A DNA stretch of 64,000 nt from Ciborinia camelliae. Lineage: Eukaryota > Ascomycota > Leotiomycetes > Helotiales > Sclerotiniaceae. The stretch lies in assembly GCA_025890175.1 (NCBI GenBank), contig JANPYM010000004.1, positions 1,991,134 through 2,055,133 on the forward strand, in the 5' to 3' direction. Shown one piece after another: positions 12,571-25,300 of the stretch; position 1 is the stretch's first letter, and every line of letters starts with the position of its first letter. The notes below the pieces were generated by a model. That model did not search any database, was not told where the DNA came from, and saw only the letters and a list, made by a program, of their open reading frames with translations. A program made the position numbers and the translations under genes.

Positions 12571-13498
12571 GTTGATGGTAAATGTACATTTGATCCTGGC
12601 AATGGCTTGTTTTATCTCTTGTAAAATAAGCGAATAGGCATAGCTAAGCATTGAGATGTTTATATTCTACTATTTTACTTACTACAGTTCATTCACATGG
12701 CCAACCTACTTGTGACCAGAGGCAAGTTTAGGCGCACCTTCGGGAGTTTCATAGCGGTATCATACGATATTTAATTAATGAAATTGATGAAGGATTTCGC
12801 GAGAGTCGTTTTGTGCTCTGATTTGTGACTTTTTTGATGCCTGTCTGTTTAATTTTGTGGTGGTGTGATGGTGGTTCTATAGATGATGATATTCTGGGCT
12901 TGACTTTTTATTTGCGGTAACAAAATTGGAATTATAAACAGGCCGAGAAGTTTCTCAAGTGTTGGAAACGTTGAGCGAAACGTGCGAAACGTGCGAAACG
13001 GAAAGGGAGCGTTAGAGATCTACACACGCACAGACGCGCTCTTAAGGTTTGAACGCACAGACTTGGGTGTAGATCTGGATCACGCTTATTTTGATGGGAT
13101 AAGGGATTTGCCGAGAGAATATTATTTGTGGTCGGGCTGAAAGCTTCGGAGCGCGGTTTGCCCTCTTGATGTTGGGAGTTAGAGGTAGCTTCAGATAGAG
13201 GTGTCTTCAGATAGAGGCGGCTCCAGAATGCGGTCTTTTTGGGTGGGAGATTTGATTGTAGCTACATTTGGCAAGCTGGCCGACCCGTGTGAAGATATTG
13301 TATCGTGAATGGGATTGTTTTGCCTCATGTCATCTTGGCTAGTCTGGTATTTCGAATATAGACATATCGTCGTATCTTTCGGTCCCGACAGTGAAGTGTA
13401 GAGCCTATTCTGAGCATATGTATATATATTGCTCACCCCAAGTACTTATCCCATAATAAACAATCATTCTTTCATTATATTTCTACACCAAGTCCAAC
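12571..13498. other. intergenic, SLA1 3' region and promoter of next gene
   Basis: No gene seen. A short direct repeat GTGCGAAAC occurs twice near 12980-13000 and a repeated TCAGATAGAGG unit near 13190-13215. Confidence 0.5.
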
Positions 13499-14480
13499 AT
13501 GCGTGTACAAACTTTCTACCCATACGTGCTGGCCGCACTTGCTACCTCCATCGCAGGCGCTCCATTGGGAGCATCGCAGGCCCTGGAGGCTAGAGAATTC
13601 ATGGTGCATAGGAAGACTTTTGAGAAGGGTGTTTATGGGAGACAAGAGGGAGCGGATGAGGAGTCTGTATTTCTTTTCCTTTTCTCGCCCATTATCAATC
13701 CTTTTATTGTCTGATTGAGGGGTGACAAAGTAGAGGCTAATAAGTACTAGGAAAGAAACACTGAAAGCTCCAAAGTCCATTCGGGAAATGCTAGCGGTTG
13801 CGCGTAATCAGGGATTTTCTGGTCCACCGCCGGATGGACCGCCAGGTCAATCATTCAACGGACCTCCTGGGCCGCCTCCAAATGGAAATAAACCTCCACC
13901 ACCTCCACCAAATGGTGGGAATAGGCTACCTCCTCCTCCATCTAATGGTCGAGGTAGTAATGGGCCCAATGGAAATAAACCTCCACCTCCTCCCCTATCA
14001 AATGGGCCGGATAAAAATGGACCAGGTGGCAATCGAACACCTCCTCCTCCTCGATCAAATGGACCGGATAAGAATGGACCAGATGGCAATAGACCACCCG
14101 TGGGTCCCCCTCCATCAAATGGACCAGGTGGAAATAAGCCTCCACCCCCTCCCCCTTCAAATGGCCCAAGTGATAATGGACCAGATGGCAACAGACCACC
14201 ACCCCCTCCCCCATCAAATGGACTAGATGGCAATCGACCACCTCCTCCTCCTCGATCAAACATCCCCAGCGGCCCTAATGGAAACAATCTACCACCACCC
14301 AAAGAAAACCAGCCCCCAAAAGGAAATGGACCACCTCAGGGTTCCGAGGGCTCGAACATTGGATCTGGTGATGGACCAAAGGATGGCCCGGATAATAATG
14401 GACCTGATGGTAGGAAACCACCTCCTCGTCCCATGGGTGGACCAAAAGGTTCGGGTGGACAGAAGGGATCGTGGGATTAG
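13499..14480 (+). CDS. secreted Pro/Gly/Asn-rich repeat protein
   Basis: Proposed exons 13499-13662 and 13751-14480 (297 aa). The donor would be GTCTGT, weak but the only GT that keeps frame with acceptor tactag at 13750, which is preceded by a CTAAT branch site. Residues 1-21 form a signal peptide (hydrophobic YVLAALATSIAGA, cleavage likely near AGA-PL). The mature protein is low-complexity: about ten imperfect units of the form PPPPPPSNGPDGN or close variants from residue 85 on, poor in Cys and aromatics. This suits an extended, wall- or matrix-associated secreted protein; no enzyme domain is visible. I cannot name a family. The repeat also creates a long open antisense frame, which I regard as a shadow. 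Confidence 0.65.
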
Positions 14481-14873
14481 AATTTTTGGGTTTCGTCGTG
14501 TTTGGAATGGGGGAAACAAAGAGGAAAAGAGAAGGGGCGTAGTGTGTCGATTTTGAGAGGTTTTGGTTACTAAATTTGAAACCAGGGGAGATGGAGAGGG
14601 CAGATGTGAATATTGTGTAATTTGACATGATATTATAGAATAGAAAGAGGCATATTGAAAAAAAGAAAGTTAGAACGCATGTGAAATTATTCTAGCAAAA
14701 CCCATCCTCGATTTTGAATGTAGCTTCTATCTCCTCTCTACATTCGCATGTTTTTATGCATAACATTTTACTCTCATAATAATCCCAAAATAACTCTCCT
14801 TCTTTCTCCAAACTCCGCTTCCTTGCCACATTCCATTTCCCTCCTGATGATCCTGCTCCTTTTCCTCTTTTAT
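14481..14873. other. short convergent intergenic region
   Basis: About 390 bp between two convergent genes, likely both 3' UTRs. Nothing else seen. Confidence 0.5.
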
Positions 14874-15734
14874 TTAAGGTACCCCGCCCCCTTCGCTCAT
14901 CGTCCTCGCCATCTCGGGCTGCAGCACATCATCCGCATACTTCTGATAAATCGGCACATAATATTCCGTATCACTCAAACTCATCTTGATGCTCTTCCTC
15001 CCCTCAATAGCCTCCACCCATCTCTCCCATCTCTCTCTCATACCGCCTAACTCCTCAATACGAAGACCGCTTTTGAAATAATCGAAGACCCAAATACGGA
15101 GAGCCCAGGGAGCTAGTATGAAATCCACGAGACATGGGTCTCGGCCCGTGAAATAGGGACCGATGGGGTCCATTTCCAGGGTAAATTGGGAGATGGAGGA
15201 GAGAAATTTGGTGCGGAGGGACAAAAAGTTTGGGATCTTGGGGGATAAGGCTTGGTATTTCAAGAAACGGTGGAAAGCGGGAATTATGCGAGAGGTGATG
15301 TGATCGATCCAAGTTCTCAAACGAGCCCTTTCGAATGGTTCTCGGGTAAGTAAACGTGGCCAGTGAGATGGATATGCATCTTCGAGGAACTCGCAAATTA
15401 TGGTACTTTCATGTAGCGCTTTGCCCTCATATTCAAGCGTAGGAATTGGTCCTTGAGGATTGAGTTCGAGGAGAGATTGGGGTTTATGATGGGGGTTAAC
15501 TTCTATATATTGAAAAGGGATATTCTTTTCTAGAAGAATAATGAGGACTCTTTGAACGAAGGGACAAAACTTTTTGTTTGTGAGTGATAGATTCATAGTC
15601 ATGAGGATTGGGGAACAACGTACCCACCCAGCATAGAGTTTAACCGGCTCTTCTTTGGAATGTTGTTTTACCATCTGAGCAGCGAAGCCTGTGGCGTGAG
15701 GGTAGAGTTCTGCATCTGGATATGAAGCGGTCAT
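14874..15734 (-). CDS. glutathione S-transferase, omega-like
   Basis: Exons 15734-15624 and 15569-14874 encode 268 aa. The N-terminal thioredoxin fold begins KLYAGW joined across the intron to FCPFVQRVLIILLEK, giving a CPF active-site motif (Cys at about residue 39) as in omega-class enzymes, which use a cysteine for thiol transfer and reduction. NPQGPIPTLEYEGKALHEST is the cis-Pro and glutathione-binding segment, and the helical C-terminal domain includes GPYFTGRDPCLVDFILAPWALR. Family role: glutathione-dependent reduction or conjugation, cytosolic. The 54-nt intron (15570-15623, GTACGT..AAG) is a multiple of three and has no stop, so unspliced mRNA would encode an 18-residue insertion right at the active site. 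Convergent with the secreted protein gene. Confidence 0.88.
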   Translation of the reverse strand: MTASYPDAELYPHATGFAAQMVKQHSKEEPVKLYAGWVRCSPILMTMNLSLTNKKFCPFVQRVLIILLEKNIPFQYIEVNPHHKPQSLLELNPQGPIPTLEYEGKALHESTIICEFLEDAYPSHWPRLLTREPFERARLRTWIDHITSRIIPAFHRFLKYQALSPKIPNFLSLRTKFLSSISQFTLEMDPIGPYFTGRDPCLVDFILAPWALRIWVFDYFKSGLRIEELGGMRERWERWVEAIEGRKSIKMSLSDTEYYVPIYQKYADDVLQPEMARTMSEGGGVP

Positions 15735-16529
15735 GATGAAGGGAGTTGATATGACTGGTCACTCAATGATGGAATATTGCAAAGGATGAATGAAGTGTTT
15801 ACAATGGGAAAGAGAAAGATTGTTAGCTACCTACCTATTATTTATCTACCTAGATTTCTAAATTATCTGTTATTGATCTACTAAGTACTTACCCCTTCAA
15901 AACGTTGTGGGTGATGAGCATTCAATGTTTTCTCTCTTTTTGGTGATCAAATTACGATGATGGGAAAGTTGATTTTCGATACAAATCGAAACGAGCCACC
16001 AGAATTTCAAGCCACACGTCCCCTATGTAAATGGAGGGGCGTTGATTGGCTGGGACCTCTTTAGATGTCAAACATGTCAAACGGTGTAGAACAACAGTTA
16101 ATAGAACATTCCTTTTACCTAGTACCTATACCTATACCTACTAGGATACACGAACAAAAAGAATTCGAGAAGAAATAGCCAAAGACACAAAGATAAACGT
16201 ATATATATATACCCAAGTGTACTCAAGTATATAGATTTAACAGAGAGTATTAATAACTTATCTACTCTACCTACTATTCAATTAAAACAATCTTCCTTGT
16301 CCAGCTGAGAAAAAGTTGGACTCACCTGTCAGTTGTGGCTGAAATGTCTATATGATTCAGCGTATGAACGAATAGTGGCGGGGCTGTGTGAACCACCACC
16401 TTTCTTATTCAACATACTCGCAATATTTACAAAAGGTTTCAACAACTTCAACTTAAATATCGGGTCAAGCCTTACTATTACTTGATCAGATCTCGAATCG
16501 CATCACATATCCAAATAACCGTCACAAAA
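15735..16529. other. intergenic divergent promoter region
   Basis: About 800 bp between divergent starts (GST and WW protein). Rich in TACCTA-type repeats near 16118-16145 plus an (AT) run near 16200. No gene seen. Confidence 0.5.
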
Positions 16530-18189
16530 ATGACAGGACCATCAACGTAAAGAAGCCCTTCCTGTTCCCCCATCCCAAAGCATCTCAACCCACCATGATT
16601 TTAAGAATAGCTTGCTAACAAACGACCTGCAAACAGACCGGGCCAAGAAGGTCCCTCTTTCGCGCCCCCTCCTCTCCCCTCAGGATGGATCGCACAATGG
16701 GACGGCAACTCGAAGAAATATTATTTCGTGCAACTAAGCACCGGTGCTTCTCAGTGGGATACACCTACCCAAGCTGCTCCCACCGGACCAACACCCCAAG
16801 CTACGCCACAAGGAACAGAACATCCTTATGGATTACCCGCGGAGAATGGTAATGGAGGAGAACAGCATCATGGAAATGATGTACATGCACATGCACAGAC
16901 GGCAGATATGGGCGGAGATGGAACGAGGGGATTTGGAGGGGAGAATGCGGGGGGTGATGGAGAGAGGGGTCTTGGGGTGAGTTCCACTTTCTTTCTTTTT
17001 TTCCCCTTTATATTCCATCTATTTTATTACGAATGCTGATTTTTTGGTTTCTTCGAATGATGACAGTCCTTCATTACGAACCAATACCTAAAGAAGCAAA
17101 CTGGAGGAATACTAGGAGGGAGCAGTAGTTCCCATCAACAAAGCGGCTTGGGAAGCCTAGGTGGACTCGCAAGTTCATTTCTTGGAGGATCTTCAGGATC
17201 AAGCCACAACAACAATAATACGCATTCGACGAGTAGCAGTGGAACATCGGGTATCGCGGGTGCTTTGATCGGTGGTTTGTTAGGCAGTGGAAAGAAAACG
17301 GATAAACCGCAAACGCAGAGTCAGAATTATTCGGGTTCGCAGACTGGTCAACATGGCCAGAGTAGTGGTAGTGGGTTGATGGGAACCTTGGGGGGAATGT
17401 TTGGACATCAGAGTTCATCTGTAGGTGAAACCATTTTGATGGTTTATAGTATTGGGCTAATATCTGAAATAGCAGGGTGGAAACTTCGGATATTCTAACA
17501 ACAGCAGCGCAAGCCAAGGAGGCTATTCCGGTGCAGCCCCGCCAAGTTCTTACCAACCAAGTGGAGCAAGTCAGAACTCATATAGCTCTCCAGCTCCCGC
17601 GCAGTCTTATCAACCAAGCGGCGCAAGCCAGAACTCATATAACTCTCCAGCTCCCGCACAGTCTTATGGCCAGGGACCTACACATACATCTTCATCACAA
17701 TCATATTCCCAAGTACATACACCCTCTTATTCTCAAGGGTCTACGTCATCCCATCAATACGATCCACAAAACCCGTCTCATGGAATGCCACCAACACAAC
17801 AGTATGGCACAACAGGTCAACAATCACAGTATGGTGCTCCCCAACATCAATCTTCGTTTGGAGCCGCACCGCAGTCACAACATAATCAATACCCAGGACC
17901 TCCAGGTTATCAGTCTGGCCCAAGTTCCCCAGGCGGATATGGTGCAGCTCAACATCAACAACACCAAGGACATCAGCAACATCAACAGCATCAACAACAC
18001 CAACAAAGTCAGTATGGTGGCCAACCTGGTCCGGAGATGTCGGGGGGGATGTACGGTGGTGGAGCACCTCCTGTGCCACACGGAAGCCATCCTCACCATG
18101 GTAAACAACAACAACAACATCATAATTCGCAAGGTGGATCCGGTGGCTATCCTCCTTCTAGCGGCTATCCTGGTCAGCCGGGATGGTAG
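16530..18189 (+). CDS. WW-domain protein with Gly/Gln/Ser-rich tail
   Basis: Exons 16530-16546 (only 17 nt), 16637-16976, 17067-17420 and 17476-18189 encode 474 aa. A WW domain spans about residues 18-50 (PLPSGWIAQWDGNSKKYYFV and SQWDTP), with both signature Trp residues; it binds Pro-rich ligands. Next comes SFITNQYLKKQTGGILGG and a Gly/Ser-rich region with small hydrophobic GALIGGLLGSG stretches, then a Tyr/Gln/Ser/Pro-rich tail ending YPGQPGW. The tail holds a tandem duplication, SYQPSGASQNSY[S/N]SPAPAQ, and a (QQH)n tract. Overall plan resembles yeast Wwm1-type proteins (WW protein linked to the metacaspase), but that assignment is tentative. The tail is prion-like in composition. Confidence 0.85.
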
Positions 18190-18348
18190 TGTTTTCAATG
18201 GCAGTATGATGGATGTAGTGCGCGAATAAAAAATTCGGTTTGTTTGGGACAATCAGGAATCTTTAATAAAACCGATATCCTGTTAATGCAAAAACTGCGT
18301 GGCTTTTTTATGAGAGAAAATACTTTTGGAAATATGATAGCCTGCTAT

Positions 18349-19177
18349 TCATAAATTCTTCTTCTCACTATTCAAGTCATCGGTCCCTATTTTACACATC
18401 CAATCCATGATGTATCTAGAAATATACCAGCTTCCAACTGCAAGTAATATTACATATGCGATGGTTGGTACTAATGATCTGGGAAGGATGTTGAAGATGT
18501 AAGGGTCCAGAATAATGTCAACGAATACAGGTGGAACGTTCTCCATGAGAGTTCGGTTCATCGTATAATAGTCAGCAGCAGCATAAATTTGAAGGAATAA
18601 TGTCGACGAGACATCATCCTGCCTGTGCTTGTATTTGAAGTCCGCCTGGGAGATTTTGGGTGTATGATCTTGAACATCATTGAATACGGGCTGACGAGTC
18701 TCGGAATATTGTGCAAGAGATGTAATCAAATCAGGGGTTTCGAAAACCGTTGTTAAATCATAGGTATTAAGTCGAAATGAGGTTGGTTCCTGGATTGATT
18801 GAGATTCATTAGCATGATCCAGATTTAAATGTCGGGAATAGGAATATGAAAACGGATCGTACCGTAGCTGCCCAGCATATCCGCACTTCGTATCTCTGCC
18901 CCTCCTTCAATCTATGCAGAAGGTACCATGTTGATTGCCCATACTTGGAATCTTTTGTAGGGAATTCTGCTTCTATGTGTGTTCGCAGAGAGTGGTATTG
19001 TGGCGATAGTGCGTCGAGGTGTAAATCTTCAAGTGTAGGATGTTCCGTTGGTACAGTCAAGGTTTCTGGACCAAGGAATATGACTTTTTCGGTATTTCCC
19101 AATACTGGTTGGATCTGCGACGTTAATAGAAGTAGACCGGATAGTATAGAGAGTCGTGCCGTATTATTGTATTGCAT
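18349..19177 (-). CDS. ER membrane protein, probable Pga1-like GPI-mannosyltransferase II co-activator
   Basis: Exons 19177-18863 and 18789-18349 encode 251 aa. The start MQYNNTARLSILSGLLLLTS is a signal peptide, probably cleaved near VLG-NTEK. The luminal part has the conserved stretch WYLLHRLKEGQRYEVRICW followed by T.PTSFRL and DLTTVFETPDL. The C-terminus has one membrane helix (LVPTIAYVILLAVGSWYI) and a short basic/acidic tail ending NSEKKNL. Signal peptide, about 200-residue luminal domain and single C-terminal anchor match Pga1, the Gpi18 partner that adds the second mannose to GPI precursors in the ER. I am sure of the topology and of it being a real conserved gene, less so of the name. 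Confidence 0.75.
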
Positions 19178-19703
19178 CTTGAAGTCTGTATCCCTAGAAA
19201 TTGGGGATGGGAGCTCTCAGTTACAATATGGTCTGACTCTCTATTGACTTTCTTCTAGAAGGCCGTTCCCGACAGCTATTCCAGGTATCAATTTACCCAA
19301 TCTACCTATCTCGTGCCCCACCTTTATTTCTTTAGATTGCATTTTAACTGGTTTTGGCTTGAAGCTGAGGTGGGGCATTCTAGAAGCTCTGACTATAATT
19401 TCCTAATCCTTACTAGTTTTTAAATCGCCAACGCGATCGCCCCTTTTAGACAAATCCCGTTGTTTATTATTATTTTCGATCCACAAGAGAAAAGAAGAAG
19501 CGACGACTTTAATTCCTCAACTCAGCTGTCAACACCACCCCATCCCCTGGTGCTTTCTCATTCCCCACTATCAAATCAATCCTCCCGAAAAGGACCGTAC
19601 CATTATTTGACCAACATCTTGCAAGAGATTTCCTTGTTAAGATCATCTTTCTCTTCTACATAATCTCAAATCACAACTACCTCTTCACCTATCTACTATC
19701 AAA
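19178..19703. other. intergenic divergent promoter, alpha-tubulin 5' UTR
   Basis: About 525 bp between divergent starts. The last 200 bp before the tubulin ATG is pyrimidine-rich (C and T runs), typical of strong housekeeping promoters in filamentous fungi. Confidence 0.55.
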
Positions 19704-21503
19704 ATGCGTGAAGTTATTAGCATCAACGGTATGATCCTTCCGACGCGTTACACTTTACACCGCTCTCACTAGGGGATGTTTGTAAACATACACAATACAA
19801 TACTGGTGAAGGTATATACTGACTTGTATTTTCTATAGTCGGTCAAGCCGGTTGTCAAATTGCCAACTCTTGCTGGGAGGTAAGTTCTGATGTCAACAAG
19901 ACTGATCATCGCATTGTTGTGGTTATGCATATGGAACTCGCATGACTAACGCATTGTTTTCTCTCTCTCGCAGCTCTACTGTCTTGAGCATGGTATTCAG
20001 GTAAGCAACTTCCAACCCTGATAACAACCTTTTGGATACTCCCGAACCTTCACTGACGCTGTCTCATTATAGCCCGATGGATACTTGACCGAGGAACGTA
20101 AAGCCGCCGACCCCGACCAAGGCTTCAGCACCTTCTTTTCCGAAACCGGTATGCATACAAACACAAGCACAATATTATGATATGTCAGGTTACTGACAGG
20201 AGTTTGCATTAAAGGCCAAGGAAAATATGTCCCACGTACCATCTACTGTGATCTCGAGCCAAATGTCGTCGACGAGGTCCGAACTGGTACATACCGCAAC
20301 TTGTTCCATCCGGAACAGATGATCACAGGAAAGGAGGATGCCTCAAACAACTATGCTCGTGGTCACTACACCGTTGGCAAGGAGATGATTGATCAGGTGT
20401 TGGATAAGGTTCGCCGGGTTGCCGACAACTGCTCTGGTCTCCAAGGTTTCCTCGTTTTCCACTCCTTCGGTGGTGGAACTGGATCTGGTTTCGGTGCTCT
20501 TTTGATGGAGCGTTTGTCTGTCGATTTCGGAAAGAAGGTCAAATTGGAATTCTGTGTCTACCCAGCACCACAAACCGCTACCTCCGTTGTTGAGCCATAT
20601 AACTCTATATTGACGACCCATACCACCCTCGAGCACTCCGATTGTTCTTTCATGGTCGACAATGAGGCTATCTACGATATTTGCAGAAAGAACCTTGGTC
20701 TTGAGAGACCTGACTACGTCAACTTGAACCGCTTGGTCGCCCAGGGTATGCTGCTTCCAGAAACGAAAGGGGTTCTCTCGTGCTAATAATTTACAGTTGT
20801 TTCTTCGATCACTGCCTCCCTCCGATTCGACGGTTCCCTCAACGTTGATCTTAACGAGTTCCAGACCAACTTGGTTCCATACCCACGTATCCATTTCCCT
20901 CTTGTTGCCTACTCTCCAGTTGTCTCCGCCGCCAAGGCATCTCATGAGGCCAACTCCGTCCAAGAAATCTCCATGTCTTGCTTCGAGCCCAACAACCAGA
21001 TGGTCAAGTGTGACCCACGTAACGGAAAATACATGGCTACTTGCTTGTTGTACCGTGGTGATGTTGTACCAAATGATGTTCACGCTGCTGTGGCCACTCT
21101 CAAAACTAAGCGAACCATTCAATTTGTTGATTGGTGCCCAACTGGTTTCAAGATTGGTATCTGCTTCCAGCCACCTCAAATGGTCCCCAATGGTGATTTG
21201 GCCAAGGTCAACCGTGCTGTGTAAGTTCAAATAATCTTATCATAGAAAAATATTCCTGCTAACCTTTATTAAAGATGCATGCTTTCAAACACAACTGCTA
21301 TCGCTGAGGCATGGTCCGCTCTTTCCCACAAATTCGATCTTATGTACTCTAAGCGTGCTTTCGTGCATTGGTATGTCGGTGAGGGTATGGAGGAAGGTGA
21401 ATTCTCTGAGGCCCGTGAGGATCTTGCAGCTTTGGAGCGTGATTATGAAGAAGTTGCGACAGATTCTCTTGAGGGCGAAGAGAGTGCCGATGCTGAGTAC
21501 TAA
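19704..21503 (+). CDS. tubA: alpha-tubulin
   Basis: Seven exons: 19704-19728, 19839-19879, 19974-20000, 20073-20148, 20215-20745, 20797-21220 and 21275-21503, total 450 aa. Starts [20 protein letters not shown]; carries the tubulin signature GGGTGSG in [19 protein letters not shown], and the alpha-specific loop [20 protein letters not shown] whose Glu triggers GTP hydrolysis on beta-tubulin. It ends in an acidic tail with C-terminal Tyr (ESADAEY), the residue removed and re-added in the detyrosination cycle of other eukaryotes. The region that holds the acetylatable Lys40 in animals is replaced ([18 protein letters not shown]). Short 5' exons clustered at the front are usual for fungal tubulin genes. 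Forms the microtubule heterodimer with beta-tubulin. Confidence 0.97.
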
Positions 21504-22394
21504 AGTATTCTCTTGTGTCATATGTTTATCTCCTGTGGGATCGCATATTTACAGAGGTCTATTTAGTACTTGATATGGTAGCGTGAGAGTTCTTGAGGCG
21601 TGCTTTGGAGCATCTTCATGTTTCCCTGCAGGTCCATAGAGTCATCCTTTCTTTCAACGAATTCATGAAGGAATTTCTCTTTTTTTTTAATCAGAATGCT
21701 TTTTTGTAATCCAAATACCACGAATCCTAGTACTCAATTCAGATATCAATATGAAAACCTGGTAAAATGTGATCAATAAGTGTAATGGGGGGCCAAGTAC
21801 GGCGCTGATCGTTTTTGTACGCAGTGATGGTTATTTTGAGCAGGAACACCTAATTTCGTACCCCCCTCAAATCATCAATGCTGCATGAGAAATGTCTGTA
21901 TGTCACACATCTAAAGCTAATGTACCACAGAAAACTATAAAAATGCAATTCTATCCGAAAATTGACAGGAAAATGTGGCACAGAACAATGGGAGTGGTTG
22001 GGATGGACCAATCATTTTGGATGAATCAAACAGCGCCTGAGCAGATGATGTTGCCGATTCTCCGCCTTTCGCTTCCCGCGCTCCCGTCATTAGATTCCTG
22101 GCAGTGCTAATTTACTGTTTACTTACTACCTTGCTTTTATTAGTACTATCGTAAATTGAACTGCCAACTCCCACGTTTTTTCGATACGGAAGATTTCTTC
22201 CTTTTGAAGTTGTTTTTTTGTTTTATTTGATTTACTTTACTGATTTACTTTACTGCTCCAGGACTGTTGTAGCTCCAGAACTTTCGTCAGAGCTCTAGTG
22301 ATTGTTGCTGCGGCTTCAGTGATCACATTTACCATCTCATTGTCTGAACTCGAAGAGGGAAGCTATCCTAGAACCCAGTTTTACGTAAAGCATA
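21504..22394. other. intergenic, tubulin 3' UTR and EDE1 promoter
   Basis: About 890 bp without a supported gene. A direct repeat TTTACTGATTTACTTTACTG lies near 22230-22255. Confidence 0.5.
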
Positions 22395-25300
22395 ATGGCC
22401 GACGATCCAAGTAAGCATTTGTTTATTTTTAAGCTTCATATTATATTTGATGCTTCATGGCTGTCGCAGGCGATGCTGGATGGATGCTTGATAGCTATGC
22501 CATTGCTATACAATACATCGTCTTTGTGGATGGGTAAATGTATTTACTGACAGCTGCCAGCGGCACCCGCCTTGAACTTGAGCCCCGAGGAGAAGCGTGT
22601 GTTTGGGCAATTATTTCGACAAGCAGATACAGAGAATATTGGGGTTGTTACAGGAGAAGTCGCAGTTAAATTCTTTGAGAAGACGAGATTAGAACCCCGA
22701 ATCCTAGGAGAGGTATGTATTCTATTTACTCTGTTTTTGCGTGGCGGAACGCAGATGAGCAGTTGTTGATATGATGCTGACTTTGGTTGTTAGATATGGC
22801 AAATAGCAGACAAGGAAAATCGAGGACTCCTGACACCGGCAGGCTTTGGGATAGTGTTACGGCTGATCGGTCATTATCAAGCTGGACGAGATCCCACCCC
22901 TGAATTAGCTCTACGCCCCGGACCACTACCAAAATTCGATGGAGGTTTGGGTAATACCAGCCCTACTTTCCAAGCTCCTCCTGGGCCACCTCCCAGTGCT
23001 ATACAACCTCAACCAAGCGGATCTGGACCGATCAGAGTTCCTCCTCTTTCCGCTGAGAAGTCTATACAATATGCACAACTTTTTGAAAAATCAGGGGCAC
23101 AAGGAGGAATTCTTCCAGGTGAACAAGCTAAGCAGATCTTCGAACGCGCGGGCTTACCGAATGAGATTCTGGGTAGGATATGGAACTTAGCGGATACGGA
23201 ACAACGAGGGGCTCTTACATCTACGGAGTTTGTGATTGCTATGCATTTACTGGCTTCGTTTAAATCCGGCCAACTTCGAGTATTACCAAATATTCTCCCC
23301 GCGGGTCTCTATGAAGCTGCTACACGCAGAGGGCCTCCCAGTCGTCAACCTACTACTGGCAATAGCATTTCCGCAATTCCAAGACAATTCAGTGGTCAGC
23401 ATGGAAGGGCCAGCAGTCCGTTGAGCAGACCGGCATACACCCCCCCTCAGCAACTGCCTCAACCTTCCGGTGGTGACTGGCTTATCAATCCAATGGACAA
23501 GCAGAAGTTTGATGGTATTTACCATGGTCTCGACAGATCCGGCAAGGGATTTATTACGGGAGATGAAGCTGTACCATTCTTCTCAGAATCCAAACTTCCA
23601 GAAGAGGTTTTAGCTCAGATTTGGGATCTTGCGGACATAAACTCAGCTGGCCATTTGACCATGGATGAATTTGCCGTCGCTATGTTCCTTATACGACAAC
23701 AGCGAGGTAAGAAGGATGGTCGAGATTCGTTGCCCGCCACTTTACCCCCAAATCTTATCCCACCAAGTATGCGAAATCAAGTGAGGCCGGCCCCCATGCC
23801 CACAGCTCCAATCTTTGAGGCTCCCCCGCCATCAATGCCCAAATCAGCTGCCGAGGACTTATTTGGATTGGATGCACTGTCATCGCCAACTGCACCTGTT
23901 CAAGCACCGCAGTCAACTGGGGGTTCTGCATCTTTTGGTGCTAGCCGCCAATTGAACACTGATCCTTTCGGGAATAGTTCTCAACCTCTGGCCCCAACCT
24001 CACCAGTTCAACCATCTCCACAAAATACAGGATCTGTCTTTAAGCCTTTTGTCCCCTCTTCCTCTTTTGGACATGCCCTCACTGTGCATACCACTGGAGG
24101 CTCCAACAACTCTGGGCCTTCTCGAGGATTTTCGCATCAGCCATCAGTTAGCGAGGATCTTCTTGGTGATAATGACCCGGAAATCAGCAGCAAGTTAACT
24201 AATGAGACCACCGAACTCGCAAATTTGTCCAATCAAGTTGGCAATTTATCGACACAAATGCAGCAGGTACAGGGTCAGAGGAGCGCCACCCAAAATGAAT
24301 TAACCCAATCCGATTCTCAAAAGCAGCAGTTTGAGGCTCGCCTTGCTCAGCTTCGATCGTTATATGAGCAAGAGGTTAAAGATGTGCGAAGTTTGGAAGA
24401 GCGATTGACTACTTCGCGTAATGAGACCAAAAAGTTACAAACAGAAATGGCCATGCTTGAAGGAACTTACACCGACCTTCAAACCCAACACCGACAGATT
24501 GTTACAGCACTGCAGGCAGATCAGCAGGAAAATGCAAATTTGAAAGAGCGCATGCGCGTCGTTAATGCAGAAATCACTCAACTAAAACCATCTCTTGAGA
24601 AATTGAGATCAGATGCTCGTCAACAGAAAGGTTTAGTTGCAATAAACAAGAAGCAATTGGCGACCAATGAAAGCGAACGGGATAAATTGAAGGCAGAGGC
24701 CAGTGATTTGACCAGGAGTATCGAGGAAGATACAGCAACCCTTGCGGCAGCTGCTAGGGCTCGTAGCCAAAGCCCTGTTCAAGCTAGAGCCCAGAGTCCT
24801 GTTTCAGTTGCGAGCCCAGCACTTTCTACCATGAGTGCCAACAACCCATTTTTCAAACGCCAAGCAACCGGTGGAAGTAATACTGACATGGGTTCCGCTT
24901 TTGCGTCCTCGCCTGTGCAGCAGACCGACCGTTCGTTTGAGAATGTATTTGGTCCAGCTTTTGGTTCTGCCCTACCACATCAAGAATCAGCAGCTCCCCA
25001 CACTTCCTTCAAGCAAGATCTTCCAACTCGACCACAAACAAGCGGTGGCTTTTCTACCCCATCTTTAACAGGCGAAGCACCTCCACCATTGCCTGTATCA
25101 AGACAAATGAGCTCCAGCTACTTACCATTCCCAACCCACGATGATTCGGTGAGCTCATCGCGACAAGTTTCTGCCCCCAACAGCAGATTCGGAGATGGAT
25201 CAAATGGAGGCGATGCCCCCACAAATTACACGGGAGCCCCCCCTACAAACTCTTCTCTGGGGAACCAAACCGAATCAGTCGTAACAGCCAGGGCAGTCTC

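Noticed and set aside
13847..14302. Gly-rich 151-codon antisense frame
   Set aside because: It is the reverse complement of the Pro-rich repeat; no start context or family.
20343..21230. 295-codon open frame antisense to alpha-tubulin
   Set aside because: It crosses two tubulin exons and an intron, has no domain, and is explained by the codon bias of the sense gene.
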